From assembly GCF_009755355.1 (NCBI RefSeq), contig NZ_WQLB01000002.1:62001-126000 (forward strand): DNA of 64,000 nt, read 5' to 3'. Shown here piece by piece: positions 10,366 to 20,314 of this stretch. Position 1 is the first letter of the stretch. Each line of letters begins with the position of its first letter. The notes under the pieces are model-generated. The model did not search any database, was not told the origin of the DNA, and was given only the letters and a program-made list of their open reading frames with translations. Made by a program: the position numbers and the translations under genes. The stretch is from Deinococcus arboris (lineage in GTDB: Bacteria > Deinococcota > Deinococci > Deinococcales > Deinococcaceae).

Positions 10366-10465
10366 CGAACAGAGTGAGTCTCCGTCAGAGACAGCGGCGA
10401 AAGTGGAGTGGAGGGGCGCGGTTGGCCCCTCAATGGAACGGGCAGTCGCTGTCAGACGCTGGTCA
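10366..10465. repeat. Intergenic hairpin repeat, family H, copy A
   Basis: This copy begins CGAACAGAGTGAGTCTCCG and contains GACAGCG (10390-10396) pairing with CGCTGTC (10447-10453), and an inner GAGGGGC/GCCCCTC stem followed by CAATGGA. It matches copy B (29567-29660) over most of its length and copy C (13752-13830) more loosely. No gene is present between the kinase and the small coding sequence at 10599. Confidence 0.7.
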
Positions 10466-10598
10466 TGGGCTGGTCATGGCCGCCGCTGATGATGGGCGTC
10501 AGGACAGGGTCCAGGTGGTCTGCGGGGAAGACCACTGCGCCACCCCCCTGCTCCGCCGCTGCCCCCTCCCTTTCCCCACCCACACCCAGGAGTCCACC

Positions 10599-10895
10599 AT
10601 GACCAAACCCACCGCCGCTGCCAAAGGTAGCGTTCACCCGCAACAGGTCGCGCCCCACGACCTGAGGGCGCTGGCCGAGGAGGTGGCCGCCCTCCATCAC
10701 AGCGTGCAGCGCCTGGCCCAGGCCGATGATCTGGAGCGCCTGATGAAACTGATTCCGCGTCCCGGCTGGACCACCCCGGCCGAGTACGAACTGGTGCGCG
10801 CCAGCGTGGCCCACATGCAGATGCAGGTCAGGACACTGCACGGCGCCCAGAGTGCGCTGCTCAAGGGCGCGCAGTTGGTCGGCACGCGCTCCTGA
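10599..10895 (+). CDS. Small conserved-looking protein of unknown function
   Basis: This 98-residue, soluble, helix-rich protein runs from MTKPTAAAKGS to a QLVGTRS end. The middle, with DLRALAEEVAALHHSVQRLA and VRASVAHMQMQVRTLHGAQ, is likely two amphipathic helices forming a coiled coil. AGGAG lies 7 nt before the ATG, which supports translation. No domain is recognised and no neighbour gives a functional hint; it stands alone between a PfkB kinase and a convergent acetyltransferase. Confidence 0.65.
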   Translation: MTKPTAAAKGSVHPQQVAPHDLRALAEEVAALHHSVQRLAQADDLERLMKLIPRPGWTTPAEYELVRASVAHMQMQVRTLHGAQSALLKGAQLVGTRS

Positions 10896-10945
10896 GCTGG
10901 AGGCGCCTGATCGCCGACCCTGGAGAAGCGCCATCAGGGGCCTGA

Positions 10946-10972
10946 GGGCTCGGCGGGGATTGCCCTGAGCCC
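10946..10972. terminator. Possible terminator between convergent genes
   Basis: GGGCTC (10946-10951) pairs with GAGCCC (10967-10972), with weaker GGGG/CCC pairing inside. It lies between the small plus-strand gene and the minus-strand acetyltransferase. There is no T-run. Confidence 0.35.
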
Positions 10973-11029
10973 GCTGGCCCTGCCGTTCAAGTCCAGCGTC
11001 GTGACGCTGCTTCGGCCCGTTCTGCACCA

Positions 11030-11566
11030 TCAGGGGAACTTGTCTGGGGCAGGCGGCTCATCCTCTGGGTGCAGGGCGTTCCCCACGACAGCCAGGCGGT
11101 ACAGGACCACCTCGAACTCAAAGACGCGGCGCTGTCCGCAGCGCTCAAAGCCGAAGGTCTCGTAGAGCGCCTGAAGCGCAGGGCGGTCGGCGGCGGTGTC
11201 CAGCTTGAGCCAGGGGCGGCCAGCCGCGCGGGTCTGGGTGACGGCCTCGCGCAGCAGCGCCGCGCCCAGGCCACCGCCCTGCGCCTCTGGGTGCACTGCC
11301 AACTTGTGCAGATACAGCGCCTCGCCGGGCGGGTCGTCAGGCCAGAACGGTGGGTCGCTCTCCAGCAAGCAGAAGGTCCCGGCGGCCTGGGGGCCGCGCC
11401 AGGCCACACGCCATGTGTGCGGCGGGTAATGCTGGGCCAGCCGCTCCGGGGTCAGGCTTTCAGGCGGCCACAGGGGGCGGCCGCGCGCCTGAAGCTGGGC
11501 GGCGCTGGCCTGCAACACCCCAGACGCGGCGTGCAGGTCACCAGTGGTAAAGGTCAGTGGCGTCAT
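11030..11566 (-). CDS. GNAT family N-acetyltransferase
   Basis: This 178-residue protein has a C-terminal GNAT fold. LYLHKLAVHPEAQGGGLGAALL contains the beta4 strand and the acetyl-CoA pyrophosphate-binding Q-x-x-G-x-G/A loop, and LQALYETFGFERCGQR is the usual C-terminal helix-strand. The acceptor is unknown. It starts 4 bp after the Rieske stop codon, with GGGAGG inside the end of the Rieske gene, so it is the last gene of the Rieske-cytochrome operon. That location may be incidental. Confidence 0.83.
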   Translation of the reverse strand: MTPLTFTTGDLHAASGVLQASAAQLQARGRPLWPPESLTPERLAQHYPPHTWRVAWRGPQAAGTFCLLESDPPFWPDDPPGEALYLHKLAVHPEAQGGGLGAALLREAVTQTRAAGRPWLKLDTAADRPALQALYETFGFERCGQRRVFEFEVVLYRLAVVGNALHPEDEPPAPDKFP

Positions 11567-11570
11567 GTCT

Positions 11571-12146
11571 CTAGCCTCCCAGGCTGGGCGCCGGTTCGAT
11601 GCCGGTGGCCCAGACCTCTGCGCCGCGCAGTTCCAGGCGCACGCGCGGCAGCGGGCCATTGGCCTTGCCGAACACAGCCTGTCCAGCTTGCAGGGGCGAA
11701 AACACACTGTAGTGACAGCGGCACCCCAGCTGCGGCTGACCATCGGGCGGGCGGTAATTGAAGGCGAAGGCCAGCACATCCGTGTCCCGCACCAGATTGA
11801 CCTGACAGCCCAGGTGCGTGCAGACCCGCGAAAACGCCGCCAGATGAACGCCGCCCGGCGCACTCAGGCCACCCTCAACGGGGCGCGGCACCCGCAGCAG
11901 CGTGCAGGGCCGACCAGCATAGGAGAAGGTGTGTTCGGCCCAGAGGACGCTCAGGCGGTCTAGTGCGGCCAAGCGCAGAGGCGGCCCGGCCTGAAACTCG
12001 GGCGGGCCCACACCGCGCTTGCCCAGCGTGATGCGCGCGGCGTACCAGCCCATGTACCCAAAGGCGCCTGCTGTGCCGGCCACGGGCAGCAGCCACCAGC
12101 GTTCCAGCAGTGCCCGCCGGGTCAGAGGTGCGCGCCGGGCTTTCAC
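11571..12146 (-). CDS. Rieske [2Fe-2S] protein with N-terminal membrane anchor
   Basis: This 191-residue protein has one hydrophobic helix at about 18-38 behind a basic N-terminus, then a Rieske domain. The cluster ligands are in CTHLGC (109-114) and CRCHYS (142-147), so both Cys-His pairs and the two disulfide cysteines are present. Such proteins pass electrons in quinol-cytochrome c oxidoreductases. No cytochrome b gene lies in the window; a mono-haem cytochrome c domain is fused in the gene just upstream, which overlaps by 4 bp (GTGA). The electron-transfer partner is therefore probably that cytochrome. Confidence 0.88.
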   Translation of the reverse strand: MKARRAPLTRRALLERWWLLPVAGTAGAFGYMGWYAARITLGKRGVGPPEFQAGPPLRLAALDRLSVLWAEHTFSYAGRPCTLLRVPRPVEGGLSAPGGVHLAAFSRVCTHLGCQVNLVRDTDVLAFAFNYRPPDGQPQLGCRCHYSVFSPLQAGQAVFGKANGPLPRVRLELRGAEVWATGIEPAPSLGG

Positions 12147-13222
12147 GGGGCGGCGGCGGCCCGGCCCGGCTGCCATCCTTCCAGCAGGTCCAGCAGCGCC
12201 TCTAGGTCCTGGCCCCTTATCTGGGGAAAGCCCGGCATGGCGCCCTTGCCCTGCACGGTGATTTGCCGCAGGGCGTCCCGGCTCAGGACCGACTCTCGCA
12301 GGCTGGGGCCGATGCCGCCGCCGCCCGCTGGCCCGTGGCACGACGCGCAGTTGGCCGCGTACACACGCAGGCCAGGGTCGCTGTCGGTCTGGCGGGCACG
12401 GATGGCGCTGATGAGTTCGTCGGCGTCGCGGCCCTGGGGGTCCAGGGTACGGTAGCGCTCCAGCGCACGCAGAGCCTCTTCGTCCTGACCGAAGCGGGCC
12501 AGGGCAAAGCCCAGCAGCAGCTGCGACTCGGGTTCCTGGGGCGCCAGTTGCGCGGCGGTGCGGATGAGGAGCGCGGCCTGGGCCGCGTCGCCTGCGCTGG
12601 GCGCCGCCCCGCCCTGCTCGCCGCGTGTGAGCAGCAAAATGCCCAGGCGGCGCAGCGCTTCAGGCTGGCGGGGATTGAGTTTCAGGGTGTTGCCGTAGGC
12701 ACTGACCGCCTGGTCATAGGCCGAGGTGTCAAAGGCCGCTCGGCCCCAGGCCAGGTAGTCAGGCGCGGTGCGGGTCCGTTCGGCGCGCGCCCTGAGGGCC
12801 GGCAGGTTCAGCACCGCCTGCACGTTGGCGGCCTCACCGGCAGGCAGGGCCGCCAGTTGCCAGCGCGGCACAAAGGTCACCGCGCCGCCGCCCACCAGCA
12901 GGGCCGACAGCCCCAGGGCAGCCAGCGCCAACTGCCGCCCCCGGCGGCCATCGCCGCCTCGCTCCGGGCGGGGAGCGGGGGGCAGCGCGTCCAGCGCCCG
13001 CAGGGTCAGGGCGGCCCGGCGCTCCAGGTCAGGGCGGCGGCGCTCGTCAGTCAGGGTGGCCAGCTCGGTGTACAGGCGGTCCCGCTCGGCTTCCAGCCCT
13101 TCGCGCGCCGGGGCGTCGGGGTCGCTGGGGGCGCCGGCGCGCAGAGGCTCGGTGACCAGCCACAGGCAGATCAGCAGGGCCAGCGCCAGAATGCTGAGGC
13201 TCAGCAGCGCCGCCGCAGTCAC
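12143..13222 (-). CDS. ccmI: CcmI-like TPR protein fused to a cytochrome c domain
   Basis: This 359-residue protein has three parts. Residues 1-125 resemble CcmI/CycH: an N-terminal membrane helix, a short basic cytosolic coil ([13 protein letters not shown]) and a second helix at about 97-118. Residues 150-275 hold TPR repeats that in CcmI hold the apocytochrome C-terminus. Residues 285-359 form a class I cytochrome c domain with haem motif CASCH (292-296) and a likely Met ligand in GKGAMPGF (Met329). Standard CcmI has no haem-binding domain. The ATG start overlaps ccmH (ATGA) and the end overlaps the Rieske gene (GTGA), so translation is coupled throughout. Confidence 0.82.
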   Translation of the reverse strand: MTAAALLSLSILALALLICLWLVTEPLRAGAPSDPDAPAREGLEAERDRLYTELATLTDERRRPDLERRAALTLRALDALPPAPRPERGGDGRRGRQLALAALGLSALLVGGGAVTFVPRWQLAALPAGEAANVQAVLNLPALRARAERTRTAPDYLAWGRAAFDTSAYDQAVSAYGNTLKLNPRQPEALRRLGILLLTRGEQGGAAPSAGDAAQAALLIRTAAQLAPQEPESQLLLGFALARFGQDEEALRALERYRTLDPQGRDADELISAIRARQTDSDPGLRVYAANCASCHGPAGGGGIGPSLRESVLSRDALRQITVQGKGAMPGFPQIRGQDLEALLDLLEGWQPGRAAAAP

Positions 13223-13695
13223 GGCGTCTTCCGCCCCTGGCCGGTGTCGCGCTGCACCTGGGCCAGGTAAGAGTCAAAGGCATCGTCGGGCTGCTGGGCG
13301 TCCAGGGTCGCGCTGGTGGCCGGTCCCCGGCGAAACCGGACCCACAGCAGGGCGCCGCCGGCCGCGAGCGCCGCCAGAGGGGTGCCCCACAGCCACAGGT
13401 TGCGTCCACTCTTGGGCGGGTCCAGCAGCACGAAGTTGCCGTAACGCTGGGTAAAGAACAGGTAGATGTCGCCGTCACCTCGCCCAGCCGCCACCTGTTG
13501 CCGCACCGCCGCGCGCATGGTCGCGCTGATGTCGGCGCGTGAGTCGGCGATGGACTCGCCGGTGTCGCACAGGGGGCAGCGCAGATTTTTCTGAATGGCG
13601 GCGGCGCGCGCCTCCTGCGCCGGGGTCAGGGTGGGGGCTGCGCTGGCCCCGCCCAGCAAGCCCAGGGTCAGCAGGGTGAGGTGTATGGGCCTCAC
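13219..13695 (-). CDS. ccmH: Cytochrome c maturation protein CcmH
   Basis: This 158-residue thiol reductant of the haem ligation step has a signal peptide (about 1-20), the redox motif [15 protein letters not shown] with Cys40 and Cys43, and a C-terminal transmembrane helix at about 103-121. In CcmH the motif normally reads LRCxxCQ; the T-G-E-S-I-A-D-S tail is conserved. It keeps apocytochrome CXXCH cysteines reduced, working with CcmG and CcmI. The GTG start at 13695 has TAGGAT 6 nt upstream, so the ccmH-ccmI-Rieske-GNAT genes can form their own operon. Confidence 0.9.
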   Translation of the reverse strand: MRPIHLTLLTLGLLGGASAAPTLTPAQEARAAAIQKNLRCPLCDTGESIADSRADISATMRAAVRQQVAAGRGDGDIYLFFTQRYGNFVLLDPPKSGRNLWLWGTPLAALAAGGALLWVRFRRGPATSATLDAQQPDDAFDSYLAQVQRDTGQGRKTP

Positions 13696-13701
13696 AGCGG
13701 A

Positions 13702-13707
13702 ATCCTA
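13702..13707 (-). promoter_or_regulatory. -10 box of the ccmH operon
   Basis: TAGGAT on the minus strand lies 6 nt before the GTG start of ccmH, consistent with a leaderless message. The -35 is weak. Confidence 0.5.
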
Positions 13708-13751
13708 GACCCCAGAGCGGTGGAGGCCAGTGCCCTTAACCACTCTGGGTC

Positions 13752-13830
13752 CAACAGAGGGAGTGACCGTAACAGACAGAATTGAGGGGTGCTTTGTGGC
13801 CCCTCACTGGAGTTGGCCGCCGCGGTCACA
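13752..13830. repeat. Intergenic hairpin repeat, family H, copy C
   Basis: This divergent copy lies between ccmG and ccmH. It has GTGACCG (13763-13769) pairing with CGGTCAC (13823-13829) and an inner TGAGGGG/CCCCTCA stem (13783-13789 with 13800-13806) followed by CTGGA. Its 3' arm sits where copies A and B have theirs, with different bases; the 5' arm is slightly further out. It overlaps the last codons of ccmG. Confidence 0.55.
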
Positions 13831-14392
13831 GCCCCGGCACTCCGATGGCGCTGAGGCCAGCGTTCAGCTTGTCGCGGGTCAGGCCGCCCCGGTCAAAGTG
13901 CTTCACCACGCCGCTGGCGTCGATGAACACGGTTTCAGGAATGCCAATCAGGCCGTAGTCCAGCCCCACCGCAGTGCTGGGGTCTTTCAGGTTGGGGTAG
14001 GCCAGCGCGTATTCGCGGATAAAGTCACGGGCATTTTGCTCGTTGGTCTCGTTGTACAGGATACCCACGACGGTCAGGCCCGCGCCGCTACGCTGCCGCT
14101 CGCTCAGTTCGCGCAGCAGCGGCGCTTCCTCGCGGCAGGGGCCGCACCACGAGGCCCAGAAGTTCAGGACGACGGGACGGCCCTTGAGGCTGGCCAAGCT
14201 GACTTTTGCGCCCTCCAGACTTTGCAGGGCAAAGGCGGGCGCGGGTTTCCCCACCAGGGGGCCGCCCGTGGTGGCGTGACGCGCCGGGCTGAGCAGCGCG
14301 GCGGCCAGCGCCGCCACCAGCGCAAAGGCGATCAGGGGGGGCAGGAGGCGGCGCCAGGCCGGCGCGGCGGGTGGAGGCGGAGGCTGGGTCAT
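13826..14392 (-). CDS. ccmG: Thiol:disulfide interchange protein CcmG (TlpA-like)
   Basis: The product has 188 residues: a proline-rich N-terminus, one membrane anchor (about 16-36) and a periplasmic thioredoxin-fold domain with active site WCGPC (Cys83 and Cys86). The cis-proline loop is GIPETVFID, and the glutamate-rich CcmG loop follows [20 protein letters not shown] sequence. It reduces the CcmH-apocytochrome disulfide using electrons from CcdA, encoded at 24606-25277. The ATG at 14392 is preferred over 14401 because AAGGA is adjacent to the latter. Repeat DNA separates it from ccmF and ccmH on both sides. Confidence 0.9.
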   Translation of the reverse strand: MTQPPPPPAAPAWRRLLPPLIAFALVAALAAALLSPARHATTGGPLVGKPAPAFALQSLEGAKVSLASLKGRPVVLNFWASWCGPCREEAPLLRELSERQRSGAGLTVVGILYNETNEQNARDFIREYALAYPNLKDPSTAVGLDYGLIGIPETVFIDASGVVKHFDRGGLTRDKLNAGLSAIGVPGL

Positions 14393-14404
14393 GTCAGTCA
14401 TCCT

Positions 14405-14510
14405 TCATGTGGACTCTGGTTGAATCCAGCGGGCTGCTGGATGGAATCTGAGCGGACTTGGAAAGCTGGGGAGCAGAGTGAGCAGGAGAAGCAGGGAAGG
14501 GTGAGGTGGC
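14405..14510. repeat. Intergenic repeat, family P (partial copy)
   Basis: TCATGTGGACTCTGGTTGAATC, then GGAATCTGAGCGGACTTGGAAAGC and AGCAGAGTGAGCAGGAG-like segments, match the 5' two thirds of the repeats at 47235-47396 and 54424-54577. The terminal GGAATCCG-CATCAG end is missing here. The spacer runs between ccmG and ccmF and has no gene. Confidence 0.6.
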
Positions 14511-14560
14511 GGTGCAGGCGATGCTCTCCCGACTGTACGGTCATCTCACTGCCCGCCGTC

Positions 14561-16534
<1,974 letters not shown>

Positions 16535-16550
16535 GGGCAGGGCGCCGCCT

Positions 16551-17012
16551 TCACGGCGTGGTCTTGAGCATGTCCTTCAGCTCGGCCTGGGTTTCGGGGA
16601 CGCGGTATTCCTCGCTGTGTTTAACAACCAGGTCGGAGGCGTGAAAGGTGCCGCCCTGAAACTGGCCGCGCACCACGACGCCCTGGTTGTCTTTGAACAG
16701 GTCGCTGACGGCCCCGGTGTACTGCACCGGAAAGCTGGCCCCACCGTCTGACACCACAAAGCGCAGCTGGAGGGTCTGCGGGTCGTACTTTGCGTTCTGG
16801 ACCAGGCCGCCGATGCGAATCGGGCGGCCCTCCAGATCGGCGCGCTGCTGCTGGTACTCGGTGGGGGTCACGAAGTATTCGAGGCTCTTGTTCAGGTTGC
16901 CAAAGGCGATGGCGCCGACCAGGCCCACCAGCGCGGTCACGCCCAGCACGGCTGGCCAGGGGCTGCGCCGGCGCTGCCGGGCGCGTGGCAGGGGAGACAG
17001 GGGCGCCGTCAA
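16551..17012 (-). CDS. ccmE: Haem chaperone CcmE
   Basis: The product has 153 residues: an N-terminal membrane anchor (about 18-40) and a periplasmic OB-fold domain. His132 and Tyr136 in VVKHSEEY match the haem-attaching His and the Tyr four residues later in E. coli CcmE. The protein carries haem covalently from the CcmABCD complex to CcmF. The start is a TTG that overlaps the ccmD stop codon (TTGA), which implies translational coupling. Confidence 0.93.
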   Translation of the reverse strand: MTAPLSPLPRARQRRRSPWPAVLGVTALVGLVGAIAFGNLNKSLEYFVTPTEYQQQRADLEGRPIRIGGLVQNAKYDPQTLQLRFVVSDGGASFPVQYTGAVSDLFKDNQGVVVRGQFQGGTFHASDLVVKHSEEYRVPETQAELKDMLKTTP

Positions 17013-17140
17013 CGGGGCGCCTCAGCCGCCGATTCGCCCTGGGCGGCGCGCAGCCTCAGCCAGATCCACAGCAGGTAGCCGAACAGCACCCCAAACGACG
17101 CCACGTAGGTCACGATCACGTACCAGCTGTACTTATCCAC
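17009..17140 (-). CDS. ccmD: Haem exporter subunit CcmD
   Basis: A 43-residue protein reads MDKYSWYVIVTYVASFGVLF then GYLLWIWLRLRAAQGESAAE and a short tail. It has one transmembrane helix and a charged cytosolic end, the form expected of CcmD, which helps release holo-CcmE from CcmABC. The GTG start overlaps the end of ccmC by 8 bp and its stop overlaps the ccmE start (TTGA). The gene is short enough to be missed by length cut-offs. Position between ccmC and ccmE is canonical. Confidence 0.88.
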   Translation of the reverse strand: MDKYSWYVIVTYVASFGVLFGYLLWIWLRLRAAQGESAAEAPR

Positions 17141-17852
17141 GGGCCACCTCCACCCCGGCGGTGCTCAGGTCGTCACGGGTCAGTTCACGTTCCTCGCGCG
17201 CTTCTTCACGGGCCGCCAGAATGCCGCGCAGACGCAGCAGATAGACATACAGCAGCGTAAAGGTAAAGGTCGCAAACATCAGGGTGGGCAGGTACACCGA
17301 TTCGGCCTTCCACTGAATGCCGCCCAGCAGCTTGAGGGTCTGGGTCTGGTGAACGCCGCGCCACCACTCCACGGCCATGTAATTGACAGGCACGTACAGC
17401 GTGCCCACGATGCCCACCACCGCCGAGACCCGCGCACGCCGGTCGGGGTCATCAATCAGGCTGCGAATCAGCAGGTAGCCGCCGTAGACCACCAGGCTCA
17501 GGGCGGTGGTGGTCAGGCGGGCGTCCCAGACCCAGTAGGTGCCCCAGGTGGGTTTGGCCCACAGCATGCCGCCCACGATGGTCGCCAGGGTAAACAGCAC
17601 GCCCATCTCGGCACTGGCCATCGCCAGGCGGTCCCAGTGGCGGCGGCGCTGAATGAGGTACAGCAGGCCAAACAGCCCGGTGCCGCCGTAGGCCAGGTAA
17701 CTCAGCCAGGCGGTGGGCACATGCACGAACATCAGGCGCACCAGGGAGCCCTGGTTGGTGTCCAGCGGCGCGCTCAGGCCCAGGCCCAGAACAGCCAGCA
17801 CACTGGCCAGCGTGACTGCGCCCAGCAGCGTTGTCGTGAGGTCTCGTTTCAT
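17133..17852 (-). CDS. ccmC: Haem transporter subunit CcmC
   Basis: This 239-residue protein has six predicted membrane helices. The tryptophan-rich haem-binding motif is WGTYWVWDARLT, and conserved histidines are present in MFVHVPTAW and VEWWRGVHQTQT. CcmC loads haem onto CcmE. The ATG at 17852 is preferred to upstream starts because family similarity begins at MKRDL and AGGAG lies 4 nt before it. It is the first gene of the ccmC-D-E-F unit. A 240-bp spacer separates it from the protease terminator. Confidence 0.93.
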   Translation of the reverse strand: MKRDLTTTLLGAVTLASVLAVLGLGLSAPLDTNQGSLVRLMFVHVPTAWLSYLAYGGTGLFGLLYLIQRRRHWDRLAMASAEMGVLFTLATIVGGMLWAKPTWGTYWVWDARLTTTALSLVVYGGYLLIRSLIDDPDRRARVSAVVGIVGTLYVPVNYMAVEWWRGVHQTQTLKLLGGIQWKAESVYLPTLMFATFTFTLLYVYLLRLRGILAAREEAREERELTRDDLSTAGVEVARG

Positions 17853-18097
17853 ATCGCTCCTATTGTGCCCCGCCGCCGTGAACATGAACCGTGCCGGAAG
17901 CGGCGCTTGCGGGCTCAGCGGTGGTCTGGGCGGCGCCAGTTCGCCCACCATCGCGTCTGGGGGCCCTCCTGGCCAAGTGCGAGTGTCCCCAGGTGCGGCC
18001 AGAGAAGGGGCAGGGGAGAGGTCGGAGCAATGGGGCGGCGCCGGGTAATTCGTGGGTTCGGTAAGCCTGAGCAGTCCAGGCGGCCCATGCCTACCGC

Positions 18098-18130
18098 AAA
18101 AAGCGAACGGAGGACTCGCATCCTCCGTTC
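18098..18130 (-). terminator. Intrinsic terminator of the protease gene
   Basis: On the minus strand GAACGGAGGA pairs perfectly with TCCTCCGTTC around a 6-nt loop and is followed by GCTTTTTG. It lies 18 nt beyond the protease stop codon. Confidence 0.88.
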
Positions 18131-18148
18131 AGCTGGGGTGGCCTGCCC

Positions 18149-19963
18149 TTACTTCCGAACGATTTTGTCCACCTCGGCCGCGCCCGTGTAGGTGGTGGGC
18201 GCGTTCAGAAAGCCCTTCAGGACCACGCGCCAGGTGCCGGCGGCAGGATTGGGAATGCTGACGGCCTCGCCCGTGCTGGTGCCCTGGGCGCTGGAACCGA
18301 CCAGCTGTCCGGCGGGACTGTAGACCTCCAGGTCCAGGTCGAAAGCGGGGTTGCCCCAGTCGGTCGTCACGCGCAGGACGCTGCTGCCCGCAGGAACAGC
18401 CAGGCTGTGGCTGTGTTCGGCGTTCTGCACGCAGTTTACTGTGGGGGCGCACACGGCGGTGCTGACCGTGCCGCTCCAGCCGGGCAGCGCAGTGGTCTGT
18501 ACCGTGGTGCGCGCAGGGTTTTGACGCGCGGCCTCGCGCACGGCGGCGTTTGCGTCCACGTAGCCGGAGCCCACTTCCCATTCCTCGCGCTGCTTGACGA
18601 CCACCTGGTTGGGGTCCAGGCCACCCGTGGCCTGCGCCACGTAGTACATCTTGCGGCTGGTCTTCTTGAAGGTGGCCAGCACGCTATCCAGATTCATCTT
18701 CGGGTTAGCTTCCAGCATCAGGGCCACCACGCCGCTGATGTGTGGGGTCGCCATACTGGTGCCGCTGATGGTGCTATAGCGGGGGTTATCGGTGTCGGGC
18801 ACGGTGGTGGCCGCCAGGCCGGTCAGGGCGCGCGCCGCGCTGATGTCCACGCCGGGGGCCGTTACGTCCGGGTGAACCAGGGTGTCGCCCGCGCGGCCCC
18901 GGCTGGAAAAGTCGCCCAGGTAGCCCTGCTTGTCGCCGGCGGCCACGCTCATGACGCAGGGGCTGGCCGAGTAGGGGTTGAGGGTGTTGGCACCGGGCCC
19001 TTCGTTGCCAGCGGCGAACACGACCACCATGCCGGCTTCGTAGGCGCGTTTGGCCGCCAGGCTGATGGGGTTGTACGGCGCAAATTCGCCGCTGCTGCCC
19101 CACGAATTGCTGATCACGCGGATGTTGTGTGCCTCGCGGATGTCGGGTTTGAGCAGGTAGTCAAAGCCCTGCAGGGCGTACAGGATGCTCAGGCCCTCGC
19201 CTGCGCCCACGCCGACCAGGGTGGCGCCGGGGGCTACTCCGCGCCGCTCGCGCCCCCCCGCCGAGGCTGCGCCAGAGCCGCCGATGGTGCTGGCCACATG
19301 CGTGCCGTGCCCGCTGCTGGTGTCGGTATTGGGCAGGTCCAGGTACAGGTATCCGCCGGCCGGGGTGTCCGTGACAGGGCCCACCAGCTTGACGTTCTTG
19401 GCGGTGTGCGCCAGGTCGGGGTGCGTGGCGTCCACCCCCGAGTCAATGATGCCCACGCCCACGCCGCGCCCGGTCACGCCGTAGGTGGTGCGGGCCGTGT
19501 CGGCGCCGATAAACTTCACGCTCTCGGCCAGCTTGTAGCTCAGGGGCGCGTCCTGGTAAACCGAGACCAGCCCCGGCAGACTGGTCTTCAGCTGCTCGAT
19601 CAGGTGCGGCGTAACCAGCGTTTTGACCGCCACCACCGGCAGGTTCTCAAGGGCCCCCAGGCCCTGCCCCAGGTTCACCGGCAGGCTGGCGTCCATCCAG
19701 GTGACGGCGCGGCCCTTGCTGGCGTCATCGGCAAACGACAGGATCAGGGTGCCCACCTGGCCGTAACGCAGGGTGCTGTCCACCTGCACGTCCTGCGGCG
19801 CCGTGGCATACAGCGCCGAGCAGGCCGAGAGGGTGGTCCCCTGCGCCTGGAGGCGGCCCTGGGTCTGGCTGGCCACGGTCGCCCCCGTGCCCTGGGGGGT
19901 GCTTTGGCCGCAGGCGGAAAGAAGGACGGTCAGACCCAGAACGGTGGTGGACACTTTCTTCAT
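18149..19963 (-). CDS. Secreted subtilisin-like serine protease (S8), probable lipoprotein
   Basis: This 604-residue protein has a signal peptide ending in a lipobox (LLSAC, Cys18), a propeptide of about 130 residues and an S8 catalytic domain. Asp174 (IIDSGVD), His219 (SGHGTHVA), oxyanion Asn320 (AAGNEGPG) and Ser403 (GTSMATPH) form a complete active site. The last ~110 residues form a beta-rich P/PPC-type domain after an NPARTTVQTT linker. The ATG at 19963 has AAGGAG 6 nt upstream. Such proteases are numerous in Deinococcus and digest external protein. It has its own terminator and interrupts the ccm genes. Confidence 0.92.
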   Translation of the reverse strand: MKKVSTTVLGLTVLLSACGQSTPQGTGATVASQTQGRLQAQGTTLSACSALYATAPQDVQVDSTLRYGQVGTLILSFADDASKGRAVTWMDASLPVNLGQGLGALENLPVVAVKTLVTPHLIEQLKTSLPGLVSVYQDAPLSYKLAESVKFIGADTARTTYGVTGRGVGVGIIDSGVDATHPDLAHTAKNVKLVGPVTDTPAGGYLYLDLPNTDTSSGHGTHVASTIGGSGAASAGGRERRGVAPGATLVGVGAGEGLSILYALQGFDYLLKPDIREAHNIRVISNSWGSSGEFAPYNPISLAAKRAYEAGMVVVFAAGNEGPGANTLNPYSASPCVMSVAAGDKQGYLGDFSSRGRAGDTLVHPDVTAPGVDISAARALTGLAATTVPDTDNPRYSTISGTSMATPHISGVVALMLEANPKMNLDSVLATFKKTSRKMYYVAQATGGLDPNQVVVKQREEWEVGSGYVDANAAVREAARQNPARTTVQTTALPGWSGTVSTAVCAPTVNCVQNAEHSHSLAVPAGSSVLRVTTDWGNPAFDLDLEVYSPAGQLVGSSAQGTSTGEAVSIPNPAAGTWRVVLKGFLNAPTTYTGAAEVDKIVRK

Positions 19964-20302
19964 GGCAGGCTCCTTGGGAAGGTACAGCGCAGGAATTTGA
20001 AGTGACCCCATTGCAGCAAACGGCGCTCAAAAAAAACACAAAATCCTCTCAGTGACCTTGCAGCCCCGGCCAAGCCTCAAGTCTTTCTAAAGGCGGGTCA
20101 TGCGGGGGGCTGTTAGGGGGCTCTCCAGTGCGCCTCTTGTTGGAGGAGAGAAAACCTGATCTTCATGGTGATGTCACATGAGCTTGACCGTATGAAAATG
20201 GCTGTGGGACGCTATTAAGCCTTCTCTACTTTCGGATGGATGTACGGTCTGATGACCGCCTTTATTACCAAGCTCTCCATGAGACGCCTGAGCCGCCACA
20301 CC
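19964..20302. other. Divergent promoter region without a gene
   Basis: This 339-bp spacer is less GC-rich than the genes and includes an A-run near 20029-20036. It holds the protease ribosome-binding site AAGGAG (minus strand). No convincing -10/-35 pair was found for the protease. No coding sequence is seen. Confidence 0.5.
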
Positions 20303-20308
20303 TATACT
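20303..20308 (+). promoter_or_regulatory. -10 box of the TPR/SARP regulator gene
   Basis: TATACT lies 6 nt before the ATG at 20315, which fixes that start and predicts a leaderless message. A weak TGAGAC lies 17 nt upstream. Confidence 0.6.
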
Positions 20309-20314
20309 GGGCCG

